Assembly: GCF_000576555.1 (NCBI RefSeq) | Contig: NZ_CP007145.1 | Coordinates: forward strand, 3,618,501 to 3,682,500 | DNA length: 64,000 nucleotides | DNA from: Hymenobacter swuensis DY53 | Lineage (GTDB): Bacteria > Bacteroidota > Bacteroidia > Cytophagales > Hymenobacteraceae | Direction: 5' to 3' | Shown here: positions 34,417-43,904 of the stretch, in pieces | Position numbering within the stretch: the stretch's first letter is position 1 | Layout of the letters: each line of letters begins with the position of its first letter | Program-made: the position numbers and the translations under genes | The notes under the pieces: generated by a model | Database searches by the model: none | Told to the model about the DNA's origin: nothing | The model's input: only the letters and a program-made list of their open reading frames with translations

Positions 34417-35885
34417 CTACAGGAGGCTTGCCGGCTGCTGGTTGAGCCAACGCAGATAAGTAGTTTTCAGCCATTGGGTTTCGGCCTGTTTATACGCCGG
34501 CGTCATCACGCTGAAATGGTCACCAGGATAGTAGGCGAAGGGCATACTGGCTCCCAGCTTCTTCATTTGCTGCTCCATCAGCATCACGGAAAAGTTGAGA
34601 AAATAGGTATCCTCGTTACCGGTAGCAATGCGCAGCTTCCCGTCCAGATCCGGCCTGAGGTGGCCCCAGTGGTGGCTGACATACCGCGTCAGATCGTATT
34701 GCTGCCAGCAGCGGACCACTTTTCGGTCCAGTTTGCCGGTGGCGGAGTTAAACAACGGCCGGGGCTGACCATCCTTCTCGCGCGGGCTGAATACGGCATT
34801 GAACGATACTTCCTGCTCGCCCCGATAGATGATGTCTTCCAGCCGGTGCATGATGGCAGGCCGGTCGTAGGCTGCTGCTACCGGTAACAGTTCCCCATAG
34901 GTCAGCGAGTCCGGAAAATCCACCCACCGGGCATCCCGGTACAAATTGGTTTTCTCGAAGCGTGAAAGTCCACCGGATCGGGGGAACTGGCGTTGGCACC
35001 GGCAAACAGCTTCGGGTAGTGCGTCATCAGGTACACCACCGTGTAGCCGCCGCTGCTGTGCCCACGCAGCACACGCCCGCCGTTGGTACGGTACTGCTGG
35101 TCGAGTAGCGGCAGAAACTCCGTAGTAAAAGCGTCGCCGACGGGGCCGTTGTTGGCGCTGTTGGCGTACACGGTGTGCCCCAACGAGCTGGCTCCATCCA
35201 GATACACCCGAATGCAGGCAATGGTATCAATAGGCGTGGCTGGCAGCGTGTCGGTGCTTTCGGAACGCGAGTAGTGGTGATAGTCGCCGCCGAAGCCGCC
35301 CACCGTAAACAGCACTGGGTAGCGGCGTTGCGGGTGCCGGTAGTAATCGGCGGGCAAAATAACGGCGGCATCCAACGACGTGGGCTTGCGGTGAAACCGG
35401 CTGAGCAGCGCTGAGGGGGCCTTTATTTCCTTGCAGAACGTGGTGGCGACGAACACCGGCGCGGGTACCACTTGGCTGCATACCAGCGTAAACGTTTCGT
35501 CGGGAGCCTGGAGTGACACCCTGCGCGCCACACTATACGGGTTGCCGGTGCTCTGCCCGATTATCCGCCCTCCGAGGTTCAAATCCCACACGGCCTGCAC
35601 GTAGTAGTCGCCGCGCCCGATGCGCGAGAGTAACGTGGGAAACGACAGCGCCGAATCGGAAAAGACGATGATTTCGCCGGGCTGCACGTTGCGCACGGCC
35701 AGCCGGTAGCACGGCCAGCCGGGCTGGTTTTTGGGCTGTGCATTCTTCTGCGACAAATACAGCAGCACGTTACCGGTGAACGGACCCGCGTAGGCGGCGG
35801 CCGTGTAGGAAACCCGGAACTGCTGGGCTTGCGCTGAAAGCAACGACAACATCCACAGCAGCAGAACAGTGACGTATTTCTTCAT
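34417..35885 (-). pseudogene. Secreted esterase (alpha/beta fold), broken by a frameshift
   Basis: Two adjacent minus-strand frames, 34902-35885 and 34417-34944, are parts of one esterase. The first has a signal peptide (MKKYVTVLLLWMLSLLSAQA), the segment YPVLFTVGGFGGDYHHYS, and the nucleophile motif GHSSGG. It runs to PDPVDFHA and then loses homology. The second resumes with RDARWVDFPDSLTYGELLPV and carries YYPGDHFSV with the likely catalytic His. One missing base near 34954-34961 explains the break. The whole would be about 488 residues, like the enterochelin-esterase-type secreted hydrolases. A sequencing error is as likely as a real mutation. Confidence 0.82.
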
Positions 35886-35915
35886 TGCGCTATACCTGGT
35901 TAGTCCCTGATATAG

Positions 35916-35968
35916 ACGACACTCGCTGCTGCCTGGACGCGCCGCGCCCGGGCAGCAGCGAGTGTCGT
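35916..35968 (-). terminator. Terminator of the DUF5916 gene
   Basis: ACGACACTCGCTGCTGCC and its perfect inverted complement GGCAGCAGCGAGTGTCGT form an 18-bp stem with a 17-nt GC-rich loop. It lies downstream of the stop codon at 36060. Confidence 0.8.
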
Positions 35969-36059
35969 TGCCAGAGGTGTTTATCGAAAGAATAAGGGAA
36001 GACAGCCAGACTCCCGTTCGCCGGCTAGGCTCAAAGCTCCGGCCAGTTGGCAGCCGCTG

Positions 36060-38672
36060 CTACGCCCGCCGACGCTTCAGCATCAGGTAATCCAGGTAGT
36101 ACAGAATTTTGATGCTCACGTTGTTGTTGTGGGGCGTGTTGATGGTGGTGCTCAGGTTGTCGAAATACAGCGGCGTGGCCTCGTTGGCTTCCAGAAAGGA
36201 GGAGCTGGCGTTTTTCCAGACGATGCTCACCTGCGAGCCGGGCGCAAACCACCAGGAGTACACCGCATCCACGTTGAAGGCATTGAACGTGTTGTCGCGG
36301 TTACGGCGGTAGTCCACCAGCTGCTCCTCGCCGCCCTTGCCCAGGCGGGCAAAGTCGCGGTAATTCACGGTGCTGGTGTAGTGACGCGTGCGGATCGTAA
36401 GCGACATGCGGTTGTTGAACGTGTACGCCCCCGACACGGTATTGGTCACCGTCAGCACCCGGCGGCGGCCCAGCAGCACGTCATCGGGGTGGTTGTCGCG
36501 GAACCGGGCATCATCGGGCAGGCTGGTATCGAGGCCGCCGTTTACGTAGCCAATCTGGTTTTCGCGCAGGTTCCAGTCGAGGCTATAGCGGAAATTGAGC
36601 TGGTTGCTCACGCGGTAGCGCGGCGAAACGCCCCAGCCGTAGCCCATGCGGCGGGCGCGGGGCAGCCGGTCGTCCTGGGCGTACCAGCGCACCCCGGCGT
36701 TCAGGTCCCAGGCCAGCTTTTTGCGGTAATCGGTGGAAAGAAAGCCGCCCACGTTGGCATTCACCGGCACCCGCACGTAGTAGTCGCCCAACGGGTACTG
36801 CCGGGGCTCGAAGTAGTCGTGCGTTACGGGGTTGGCATCGACGTTCATGCCCGTGGTCAGGAAGCTCTTGGTAAAGGTGGTGTTGAAGCCCCCGTACACG
36901 TTCACGCCCTGGTAGCGCGTGGGTTTGTACAGTAGCGTATGATCGAGACCCCAGAACGAATACAGGTTATTGACTTTCCAGAAAGGCTTGTACTTGTTGT
37001 AGCTGAAGTTGACGCTCTGGTTGATGTTGTTGTTGCCGAACAGAATACCCAAATCGTTGGGGTTGTATGTATTGGACTCGATACCCTGGCTCAGGCTCCA
37101 GGTAAAGTTGCCGCTGATTTTGCTCAGCCCCACCCGGTACTTGTAGCCATTCTGGTCGTCGATGCGCTCCTCCGAGCCAAACGCGTTGCCCCGGCGGCGC
37201 GAGTACACCACGCGGCCATCAATGGCATAGGAGTTCTTCTTGTTGGCGAAGCGGAACAGGCCGCCCGTCACGTTGGCATCGTACGTACTGCCCCAGCGCG
37301 TCACGTTGGTGTTGATGAGCGAGACGTAGCTGTTGTTTTTGAGGCTCTGGTCCAGCACCATAATGCTGTAGTTGCTGAACGGCTGCGTCAGCACGTCCCG
37401 CTGCCGGCCGTCCAACGAGTCGCGCACGGTGGCGTATACGTCGTTGCTGAGGGCGTTGAATATGCCCACGCCCAGCCCCTTGCTGGTGCGCCCCGATACC
37501 TTGGTGGCGTTGAGCAGGCGCGTCACGCCAGGGTTGCTGACCACGGCCTCGCCCGGCCGCCGCTGGCCGTCGGGGCCCATTTCGCCGGCCCGCAGCTGGT
37601 CGCTCACGTTACCAAAGCCGATGGGCGTGGCCCCCACCCGCCGCGAGTAGAACAGGTTGCCCTTGTTGAACAGCTCGGTGCCCTCAGTAAAGAACTGGCG
37701 GTTTTCCTGAAACTGCACCTCGAAGGGCGAGAGGTTGAGCACCTGGTTGTCGCTCTGCACCTGCCCGAAATCGGGCACCAGCGTAGCATCCAGCGTGAAG
37801 CTCTCGTTGATGCCCCACTTCACATCGGCCCCGCCGTTGAAGCTGGTGCTGGAGTTGCGGGTGCCCTGCTCGTTATACGGGAAGTGATTCACGTAGCCCG
37901 ATACGTAGGGCGTGAGCGAGAGGCGCAGTGGCGGCTGAATGTTCTTCAGGCCCTGCAGCTCGCCCCACTGGTTCACGAAACCATCCACGGCGGGCTTCAC
38001 CTCGTTCCAGAAAAAGCCCTGGTTGTCGCGCTTGCGCTGGCGCATGAAGTTCACGCCCCACAGCTGCTCGGCCGCTTTGCTGAAACGGATGGCCGAGTAC
38101 GGAATTCGCACTTCGGCCACCCAATCGGTGCCGCGCAGCGCCGTGCGCGAGTCCCACACGGCGTTCCAGTTGAAATCCTCGCCCCCGGCCGGCGAGTAGC
38201 GGGCATCGGCCTGCACGCCACCGGTGGTGATGAAGAAGCCGTAGCCGTTGATTTTATCGTGGTAGGTATCGAGAAAAATGCCGAAAAAATCGGTGTTACC
38301 CATGTTGTCGCGCTCCGACAGCTCCCGCATAATCGAGTCCTGCGACACATCGTGCATCACGGCTCCAATGTAGAGGTTGGCGTCGTCGTACAGAATGCGG
38401 ACTTCGGTGGGGTGCTTTTCGCGGGGTCCGGGGTTGGGCCGGTTCTGAATAAATTCGGTGGCAATGGGGGCCTGCTGCCAGATGGCTTCGTTCAGGTCGC
38501 CATCCAGCTTAATGGCATCGGTAATACGCAGGGCCTGGAGCTGGCGCTTGGGGGCCGGTACGGCGGCAGCGGCCGTAACCGCCGCCTCGGAGGCGGGTTG
38601 AGACTGAGCCTGCCCGGCTACGGTGGTCAGCAACACGCTCACCAGCAGTAGGAACACACGGATATACTTCAC
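36060..38672 (-). CDS. DUF5916 outer-membrane protein with CBM9-like N-terminal domain
   Basis: 870 residues from a GTG at 38672 (VKYIRVFLLLVSVLLTT), which gives a proper signal peptide ending near AGQAQ; the frame is open 57 codons further without homology. The N-terminal domain (about 50-230) with ITDAIKLDGDLNEAIWQQAP and DFFGIFLDTYHDKINGYGFF is carbohydrate-binding family 9-like. The rest is a long beta-barrel-like region, starting at PPLRLSLTPYVSGYVNHFPY and containing VQFQENRQFFTEGTELFNKG. This layout is DUF5916. It is expected in the outer membrane; the ligand is unknown. Confidence 0.92.
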   Translation of the reverse strand: MKYIRVFLLLVSVLLTTVAGQAQSQPASEAAVTAAAAVPAPKRQLQALRITDAIKLDGDLNEAIWQQAPIATEFIQNRPNPGPREKHPTEVRILYDDANLYIGAVMHDVSQDSIMRELSERDNMGNTDFFGIFLDTYHDKINGYGFFITTGGVQADARYSPAGGEDFNWNAVWDSRTALRGTDWVAEVRIPYSAIRFSKAAEQLWGVNFMRQRKRDNQGFFWNEVKPAVDGFVNQWGELQGLKNIQPPLRLSLTPYVSGYVNHFPYNEQGTRNSSTSFNGGADVKWGINESFTLDATLVPDFGQVQSDNQVLNLSPFEVQFQENRQFFTEGTELFNKGNLFYSRRVGATPIGFGNVSDQLRAGEMGPDGQRRPGEAVVSNPGVTRLLNATKVSGRTSKGLGVGIFNALSNDVYATVRDSLDGRQRDVLTQPFSNYSIMVLDQSLKNNSYVSLINTNVTRWGSTYDANVTGGLFRFANKKNSYAIDGRVVYSRRRGNAFGSEERIDDQNGYKYRVGLSKISGNFTWSLSQGIESNTYNPNDLGILFGNNNINQSVNFSYNKYKPFWKVNNLYSFWGLDHTLLYKPTRYQGVNVYGGFNTTFTKSFLTTGMNVDANPVTHDYFEPRQYPLGDYYVRVPVNANVGGFLSTDYRKKLAWDLNAGVRWYAQDDRLPRARRMGYGWGVSPRYRVSNQLNFRYSLDWNLRENQIGYVNGGLDTSLPDDARFRDNHPDDVLLGRRRVLTVTNTVSGAYTFNNRMSLTIRTRHYTSTVNYRDFARLGKGGEEQLVDYRRNRDNTFNAFNVDAVYSWWFAPGSQVSIVWKNASSSFLEANEATPLYFDNLSTTINTPHNNNVSIKILYYLDYLMLKRRRA

Positions 38673-38864
38673 GGCGCAAAGACGAGAGGAGAGGTAGAAC
38701 AAGCGGTAGGTGGTAGAGAGGTGAAACACCCGACAACCAGAGCAGTAAAGACCAGGCGGCGTCGGGACAACGGGCGGGATAATTGCCGCCAGCGGGGCGG
38801 AACGCTGCAATAGATGCAGGCCTCCGGGCAACCGTTGCCTCACTTCACAAATACTTCATAAGAT

Positions 38865-38894
38865 AACCGGCCGCCGTTGCAGCGGCGGCCGGTT
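38865..38894 (-). terminator. Terminator of the M56 peptidase gene
   Basis: AACCGGCCGCCG (38865-38876) pairs with CGGCGGCCGGTT (38883-38894) around a 6-nt loop, 16 bp after the stop codon at 38911. Confidence 0.8.
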
Positions 38895-38910
38895 GAGGCC
38901 CCGCAGGACC

Positions 38911-41538
38911 TTACTCACTCACAGAAATCTGGATGGTTTGGTTGGTATTGCGCCCGTTAGTATCGGGTGCATCCAGCAGTTTGCGGTATTTCTCGGTCAG
39001 CGCGGCCGACTGCTTTTTGCCATTCACGGTCAGGCCGTCTTTGGTGAGCTGCAGCTGGAAGGCTTTCTCGTTGGCTCCCAGCAGGCCGTCGCGGCGCAGT
39101 TCGGCGCGCACCTCGTCCGAATCGACGCGTGGCGCGGCCGGCGGAGCGGGCGGCAGTGGTACGCGCGGGGCGCGGGGCAACCGGGGCGCTACTGGAGCAG
39201 CCGGCGGCGCGGGCGGCGTGGGCATATTCGCGTCGGTGATGGTAGTGGTACCGTTTGTCTGGCGGTTCATCACGAAGGAGCCTTTGGTGAGCTTGCGCCC
39301 ATCCCGCTGCTCCACCATTTTCAGGTATTTGGCGTGCACGGCGGCCGACTGCTTTTTGCCGTTGACGGTAAGCGCCGTGGGCGTAAGCGTAAGCTGCACG
39401 TTACCGGTGCTCTTGACAAGACCATCTTTGCGCAGTTCCCGCAGCAGGGCTTCATCGGCCACACGGTGGCGCTCCGCACGGCGCATGTCCTCTTCGTGGC
39501 GGCGCATACTCATGTCATGGCGGCGCATTTCTTCCTCGTGGCGGCGCATGTCCATGTCCACGTCCACGTCTACTTTAATTTCCTGCTGTTCCCGCTGTGC
39601 CTCTGCCTCGTCGCGGCGGGCCTCGGCTTCATCCTGGCGGTCCTGGGCTTCTTCGCGGGCGTCCTGCTGCTGGTCCCGAATGTCGCTGAGGCGGTCCTGA
39701 ATTTCCTCGCGCTGCTCCTCGGTCAGCTTCTCATCCTGCAGGGTGTTGCGCAAAGAGCGTTCGGCACTTTGCAGGGCCTGCAACCGAATGGATAGGGATT
39801 TGTCGGCCGAAAAGGTGTTCCGACCCATTTCGGCGCGCCACTGCGGGTTGTCGCTGAATTGGCGGCGGGCTTCGGCGGCGGCGCGCTGGGCCTCAGCCCG
39901 GATGCGGGCGGCCTCGGCTTTGCTCAGGCCCGGGCCTTGGAAGCGGAAGTTCTGGTTGAAATTCTTATCGAAGGCCTTGTCGAAGGTCTGGTCGAAATTG
40001 AAGCTGAAGTTATCGGAACCGTTCCACGGCCCCCGACGGCCGGGCAGCTGCACTACTTCCACCTGCGGATCACCGCTCTTACTTTTTTTCTTGCCGGTGG
40101 TGGCGGCTTCCACCCGCTGGCCATCCACGGTGAAGTTGGTTACGCGGCCCTTTTTGTCCTTCTCCAGGACAATAGTTCCGGGCCGGTTCCGACCGGGCTG
40201 GGGCACTACCACAATCTGCTGGCGGGTTCGCTTGCGGCGCTTTTCTTCCTCGTCGCCGCCAGCGGCAGCACTTGCCGACGCGGGCTCCAATGCTTCGGGC
40301 GTTTCGGTTACCTCAGCTATGTTGGCAGGTGCGGCGGGTGCTTCAACCGGGGCTTCAGCGGGCTTGCGGGTAGTGTCCGTTTCTTCACTTAGGAAAGGTA
40401 GCCGCGAGAGGGCACCCCGGCCGGCCGTTGGGCTGGGGTCGGCAATGGCCACGGCCGAAGTCAGCAGCACCAGGCCGCCCAGTACTACGCAGGCTGCCAT
40501 GAAGCCCTCCGTAAAAGTAGGGGCCGTACGGCCCTGCACCAGCCGCCGGATGCGGCCCAGTACCGAGCCATCGGGCCCCAGGGCCGACAATGCCAGGCGG
40601 CCGTTGGCAGTTTCAGGTTGGGCGGTTAGCTCCGTGAGGGCGGCCAAAGCGCGGGCCACCGTGAGGGGGTTGCCACCCACCAGAGCCGTAGCCACGTCGT
40701 CGCAGCAGTTTTCGCGCTCGGTGCGCAGGCAGGCCGTGATAAACCACACGGCCGGATGGTAGAAGAACACGGTTTCGGCCACCGACTGCAGCAGGTTCAT
40801 CAGGTAGTCGCGGCGCTGTACGTGGGCCAACTCGTGGGCCAGAATAGCCTCCAGATACGTCAGGCTCAGGCCCGTGACGGTACCCAGCGGCAGCAGCACC
40901 ACCGGCCGCAGATGCCCCACCACCACCGGCGTCCGCACCAGGGCCGACTCCAGCAGCTGAATGGGCTGTTTCAGGCCGGCTTTATCGGCCAGGGCCAACA
41001 GGCGGGCCTGCCACTCCTCGGCCAGGGGCTGCACCCGGTAGCGACGCAGGCGCTGCACATAGGCCAGCCCCCCCAGCAGGCGGAGCGTCATGGCCAGCAA
41101 CCCCAGCAACCAGGCAGCCACCAGCACCGGAATGTTCTCATCGAAATACACCACCCAGGCAGCCATGCCAGTAGGCGCGGCCGGAGCCAGGGCCGCCTCT
41201 GTGGCGGGCGTAACCTGCACCGGCTCGGTGGCGGCCAGGGTACTGCCAGCGGCAGCCCCAACGGCGCTGTTTTCCGAACGGAACCCAGCCGTAGCGGCCG
41301 TAGAAGCGGAAGGCGCAGCCGTGTAGTAGCGCCCAAACGTAATGACCGACAGCGTCAGGAGCAGCAGCAGGCCCACGGCCGCCGTGCGGTAGCGCACCTC
41401 TGCGCTGTGCTGGCGCAGCAGCAGCAGCAGGCCGGCCAAAGCCAGCGCTACTACCGCGCCCTGCCACAGGGAATGCACCAGAGTCCAGCCCAGGGCCCGC
41501 ACCAGGGCGGAGGGCAGCAGTTGTTCAAGCCAGTTCAT
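38911..41538 (-). CDS. M56 (BlaR1-type) membrane metallopeptidase with long repeat-bearing tail
   Basis: 875 residues. Several membrane helices lie in the N-terminal 350 residues, with the zinc motif HELAHVQRRDY at 235-245. This is the BlaR1/MecR1 type that senses a signal and cleaves its BlaI-type repressor. The tail of more than 500 residues is unusual: a basic segment, a Glu/Arg/Gln-rich coiled coil (ERQREEIQDRLSDIRDQ-like), a short tandem repeat of MRRHEE-type units, and two copies of a domain containing LTVNGKKQSAA-K-Y. Its start overlaps the repressor gene by 4 bp (ATGA). Confidence 0.92.
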   Translation of the reverse strand: MNWLEQLLPSALVRALGWTLVHSLWQGAVVALALAGLLLLLRQHSAEVRYRTAAVGLLLLLTLSVITFGRYYTAAPSASTAATAGFRSENSAVGAAAGSTLAATEPVQVTPATEAALAPAAPTGMAAWVVYFDENIPVLVAAWLLGLLAMTLRLLGGLAYVQRLRRYRVQPLAEEWQARLLALADKAGLKQPIQLLESALVRTPVVVGHLRPVVLLPLGTVTGLSLTYLEAILAHELAHVQRRDYLMNLLQSVAETVFFYHPAVWFITACLRTERENCCDDVATALVGGNPLTVARALAALTELTAQPETANGRLALSALGPDGSVLGRIRRLVQGRTAPTFTEGFMAACVVLGGLVLLTSAVAIADPSPTAGRGALSRLPFLSEETDTTRKPAEAPVEAPAAPANIAEVTETPEALEPASASAAAGGDEEEKRRKRTRQQIVVVPQPGRNRPGTIVLEKDKKGRVTNFTVDGQRVEAATTGKKKSKSGDPQVEVVQLPGRRGPWNGSDNFSFNFDQTFDKAFDKNFNQNFRFQGPGLSKAEAARIRAEAQRAAAEARRQFSDNPQWRAEMGRNTFSADKSLSIRLQALQSAERSLRNTLQDEKLTEEQREEIQDRLSDIRDQQQDAREEAQDRQDEAEARRDEAEAQREQQEIKVDVDVDMDMRRHEEEMRRHDMSMRRHEEDMRRAERHRVADEALLRELRKDGLVKSTGNVQLTLTPTALTVNGKKQSAAVHAKYLKMVEQRDGRKLTKGSFVMNRQTNGTTTITDANMPTPPAPPAAPVAPRLPRAPRVPLPPAPPAAPRVDSDEVRAELRRDGLLGANEKAFQLQLTKDGLTVNGKKQSAALTEKYRKLLDAPDTNGRNTNQTIQISVSE

Positions 41539-41954
41539 CGGGCGTCGTCGGTTGAGGGTGAGGTGGTGTCGTTCTGAATCTCAATGTCGTTGAGCAGGCG
41601 GCGGATCTGGGCCAGCTCCTCGCGGGAGGTGCGGCGGTTACCAAGGGCCTGCATCACCAGCTTCATGGCCGATCCTCCGAAGGCCGCGTCCACAAACCGG
41701 TCGAGCAGCAGGCCCTGGGTTTCCTCCTCCCGCACGGCGGCGCGGTACACGTGAGTCTTGCTGTCGTCGTCGCGCAGCACTAGCCCTTTGTCGAGCATGA
41801 GCTGCAGCAGCTTCAGGGCGGTGGTGTAGCCCACTTCACGGCGGCGGTTCAGCTCGTCGTTCACGAAGCGGACGGTGCTGGGGCCGTGCTGCCAGAGCAC
41901 CTGCAGAATCTCCAGCTCCGCCTCGGTGGGCTTGGGAAGGGGTTGTTTACTCAT
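41535..41954 (-). CDS. BlaI/MecI/CopY family transcriptional repressor
   Basis: 139 residues from the ATG at 41954 (MSKQPLPKPTEAELEILQVL). Winged helix with GYTTALKLLQLMLDKGLVLR and the dimerisation tail KTHVYRAAVREEETQGLLLD. Proteins of this family repress their own operon and are inactivated by the partner M56 peptidase encoded directly downstream with a 4-bp overlap. A cluster of TTCGTAC dyads at 42066-42130 is the likely operator. The beta-lactam link of the family need not apply; many Bacteroidota pairs have unknown signals. Confidence 0.93.
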   Translation of the reverse strand: MSKQPLPKPTEAELEILQVLWQHGPSTVRFVNDELNRRREVGYTTALKLLQLMLDKGLVLRDDDSKTHVYRAAVREEETQGLLLDRFVDAAFGGSAMKLVMQALGNRRTSREELAQIRRLLNDIEIQNDTTSPSTDDAR

Positions 41955-42065
41955 CAGAAAAGCGGCTATAAAGTACCCGGAATGATTTCGAACCCAGTGG
42001 GGCAGACAAGCCGGCCGCCGCCGCTCCGGGCCCGGAACGCAACGACCATCCGAACTACGAACTGG

Positions 42066-42130
42066 TTCGTACATCAAACATATACGAAACATGTCGTACG
42101 TCCAAGATATATCTACGATTTATTTCGTAC
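42066..42130 (-). promoter_or_regulatory. Candidate operator cluster of the BlaI-type repressor
   Basis: TTCGTA (42066-42071) and TACGAA (42083-42088) form a dyad; further copies are CGTACG (42095-42100) and TTCGTAC (42124-42130). The area is AT-rich compared with its surroundings and lies 110-180 bp upstream of the repressor start. BlaI-type repressors bind TACA-N-TGTA-like dyads, so the motif here would be a variant. Confidence 0.5.
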
Positions 42131-42173
42131 AATATTTTATCTACCTGATTTCAAGGCCACAAGATAACAAAAA

Positions 42174-42206
42174 GCCCCTGACCGCAGGACATCTGCAGTC
42201 AGGGGC
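42174..42206 (-). terminator. Terminator of folB
   Basis: GCCCCTGACCGCAG (42174-42187) pairs with CTGCAGTCAGGGGC (42193-42206) with one mismatch, followed on the minus strand by TTTTTGTTATC. Confidence 0.85.
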
Positions 42207-42236
42207 CTGGGCCGCGGCGTTGGCGCGGAGCGGCCG

Positions 42237-42593
42237 TTACCGCCGCCGCTCCAGCGTGATGCGGGCGCGGTGGCAAATGCCGCCCAGCGGCGGGTTGAAC
42301 TTCGAAACGCTTACCCGCACGCCGGCTACGTAGGGGAATTCCTCCAGCACCCGGTCGAGTACGCGGTGGCCCAGGTGTTCGAGCAAGCGGGCAGGAGCCT
42401 GCATCTCCTCGCGCACCACCCGGTACAGTACCTCGTAGTTCACGGTTTCGCGCAGCTGGTCGGAAGTCCCAGCCGCGTGCAGGTCGGTGTCGATGTACAG
42501 ATCCACGCCGTACTTATTGCCGATCTTCTGTTCCTCGTCGTAGTATCCGTGGAAGGCAAAAAACTCCATGCCTTCGAGTGCAATCTGGCCCAT
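42237..42593 (-). CDS. folB: Dihydroneopterin aldolase
   Basis: 118 residues from the ATG at 42593 (MGQIALEGMEFFAFHGYYDE). The family start FFAFHGYYDEEQKIGNKYGV with the conserved Glu, the NYEVLYRVVREEM segment and the C-terminal LEHLGHRVLDRVLEEFP and VRVSVSKFNPP are all typical of FolB. The enzyme converts dihydroneopterin to hydroxymethyl-dihydropterin in folate synthesis. It lies alone, with its own terminator. Confidence 0.93.
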   Translation of the reverse strand: MGQIALEGMEFFAFHGYYDEEQKIGNKYGVDLYIDTDLHAAGTSDQLRETVNYEVLYRVVREEMQAPARLLEHLGHRVLDRVLEEFPYVAGVRVSVSKFNPPLGGICHRARITLERRR

Positions 42594-42624
42594 GTGGTGA
42601 GTAGTGAGTGGTGAGTGGTGAGCT
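42594..42624. repeat. Single arm of tandem GTGAGTG repeats upstream of folB
   Basis: GTGGTGAGTAGTGAGTGG and onward repeats GTGAGTG units. Unlike the other sites, no inverted partner is evident nearby; the REP-like palindrome at 42628-42663 follows at once. Confidence 0.5.
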
Positions 42625-42627
42625 AAA

Positions 42628-42663
42628 AGAACGTCATTCCAAGCTTGCGAGGAATGACGTTCT
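42628..42663. repeat. REP-like perfect palindrome, CGTCATTCC family
   Basis: AGAACGTCATTCC (42628-42640) and GGAATGACGTTCT (42651-42663) are perfectly complementary around AAGCTTGCGA. It is a shortened version of the element at 1971-2076. Confidence 0.8.
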
Positions 42664-42701
42664 CCTGAAATCAACGCTCTGGTGGTTGAGAGCAAACAAA
42701 A

Positions 42702-42727
42702 AAAGCCTGCCCCGGGAGGCAGGCTTT
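42702..42727 (-). terminator. Terminator of the DivIVA gene
   Basis: AAAGCCTGCC (42702-42711) pairs with GGCAGGCTTT (42718-42727) around a 6-nt loop, followed by TTTTTTGTTTG on the minus strand. Confidence 0.85.
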
Positions 42728-42754
42728 CTGGAACCGCGAAACTACGCGCTCCGC

Positions 42755-43792
42755 TTAGATTTCATCGAAGAAGGATTTCTCCCCGAGAGCCGCGGCGGCC
42801 ATGCCCGGCTGGCCGGGGTGCATGGGCGGAACCGGCTGGTTGATTTCGGGATGGTTGGGGACGATGGGCTGGATGTCCGGGGCCGGGGGCTCTACGCGGG
42901 GCGGGGTCGGGTCGGGCACCTGCGATGGGGCGGGCGGGTCGATGTGCGGGGCGGGCGAGATGCCGGGGTTTTCAGCCGGGGCACCAGGGCGCTCAATCTC
43001 GGGGCCGGGCTGCTGGGCCGGGGCACCGGGGTCGGGCTGCTGGCCGGGCTTGGGGTTGTAGCCGGTGGTAGTGGCCGGGCGGGCCTGGGGTTCAAGCACC
43101 ACGGAAGAACCGCCGTGGTAAGCCGGAGCCGTTGTGCCACCTATGGCAGCGGCCGAAGAGGTAGAGGCAGTATGTACGTGCATGGCAGCGTCGGATTTAG
43201 GTGAATCATCCGCAGAGCGCGGGCGGTTCACTTTTACGCTTGCTGCCCGAGAAAGGATGGCCGCCGTGCCGGCTTTTGGCCGGGCACGCGCTTTTTCCAC
43301 CTTATCCAGCGCATCGGAGGCCAAGTGGTGCAGGTCGCGGGTAAGCCCGTCGAGCAGGCTTTCCAGACGCTGGCACTCCTGTCCTAGGCCGCTTACCTCC
43401 TTCTGCATTTCGGCTACGGTGCGCTCGGCCTGCTGGTAGGCGTCGTCCACCACGGCGCGGGCTTTCTGGCGGGCATCGTTGAGCAGCTGCTCGGCCTGCA
43501 GCTGGGCTTCCCGGATGCGCAGCTGGGCGTCGCGCTGGGCCTGCTCCGTGATGCTATTGCCAGTATCCTCGGCCGTTTTGAGGGTGCGGTAGAGGCTGGT
43601 TTCCACCTCGCGCATCTTGCTCACGTCCTGGTTGGCGTGGTCGAGCTTGAGGCGCAGTTCCCGGTTTTCGTCGCCCATCCGCTCCCATTGCTGGGAAAGA
43701 GTCTGCAAAAAGGCCTGAACTTCATCCTTATCCAGTCCCCGGAAGGCTTTTTCAAAGGTTTTCTGCCGGATATCGAGGGCGGTAATTTTCAT
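42755..43792 (-). CDS. DivIVA-domain coiled-coil protein
   Basis: 345 residues. The N-terminal DivIVA lipid-binding motif is clear (MKITALDIRQKTFEKAFRGL, then DKDEVQAFLQTL), followed by a coiled coil to about residue 175. The rest is a Pro/Ala-rich, low-complexity tail (PAPSQVPDPTPPRVEPP-type) ending in AALGEKSFFDEI. DivIVA proteins mark curved membrane and organise division or growth; the role in Bacteroidota is poorly known. Confidence 0.9.
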   Translation of the reverse strand: MKITALDIRQKTFEKAFRGLDKDEVQAFLQTLSQQWERMGDENRELRLKLDHANQDVSKMREVETSLYRTLKTAEDTGNSITEQAQRDAQLRIREAQLQAEQLLNDARQKARAVVDDAYQQAERTVAEMQKEVSGLGQECQRLESLLDGLTRDLHHLASDALDKVEKARARPKAGTAAILSRAASVKVNRPRSADDSPKSDAAMHVHTASTSSAAAIGGTTAPAYHGGSSVVLEPQARPATTTGYNPKPGQQPDPGAPAQQPGPEIERPGAPAENPGISPAPHIDPPAPSQVPDPTPPRVEPPAPDIQPIVPNHPEINQPVPPMHPGQPGMAAAALGEKSFFDEI

Positions 43793-43904
43793 AGGGAGTA
43801 CTGAGAATGTAGTAGCGGGTACGTGGCTGATAAGGATGGGAATGCCTATGCGCAGTGGCTGAACCAGTCGGCTGCCTATTTTACTTCCTGCTGCTTACTG
43901 CCAC

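Noticed and set aside
36939..38651. 570-codon open frame opposite the DUF5916 gene
   Set aside because: Antisense shadow of a clear gene; composition is not protein-like.
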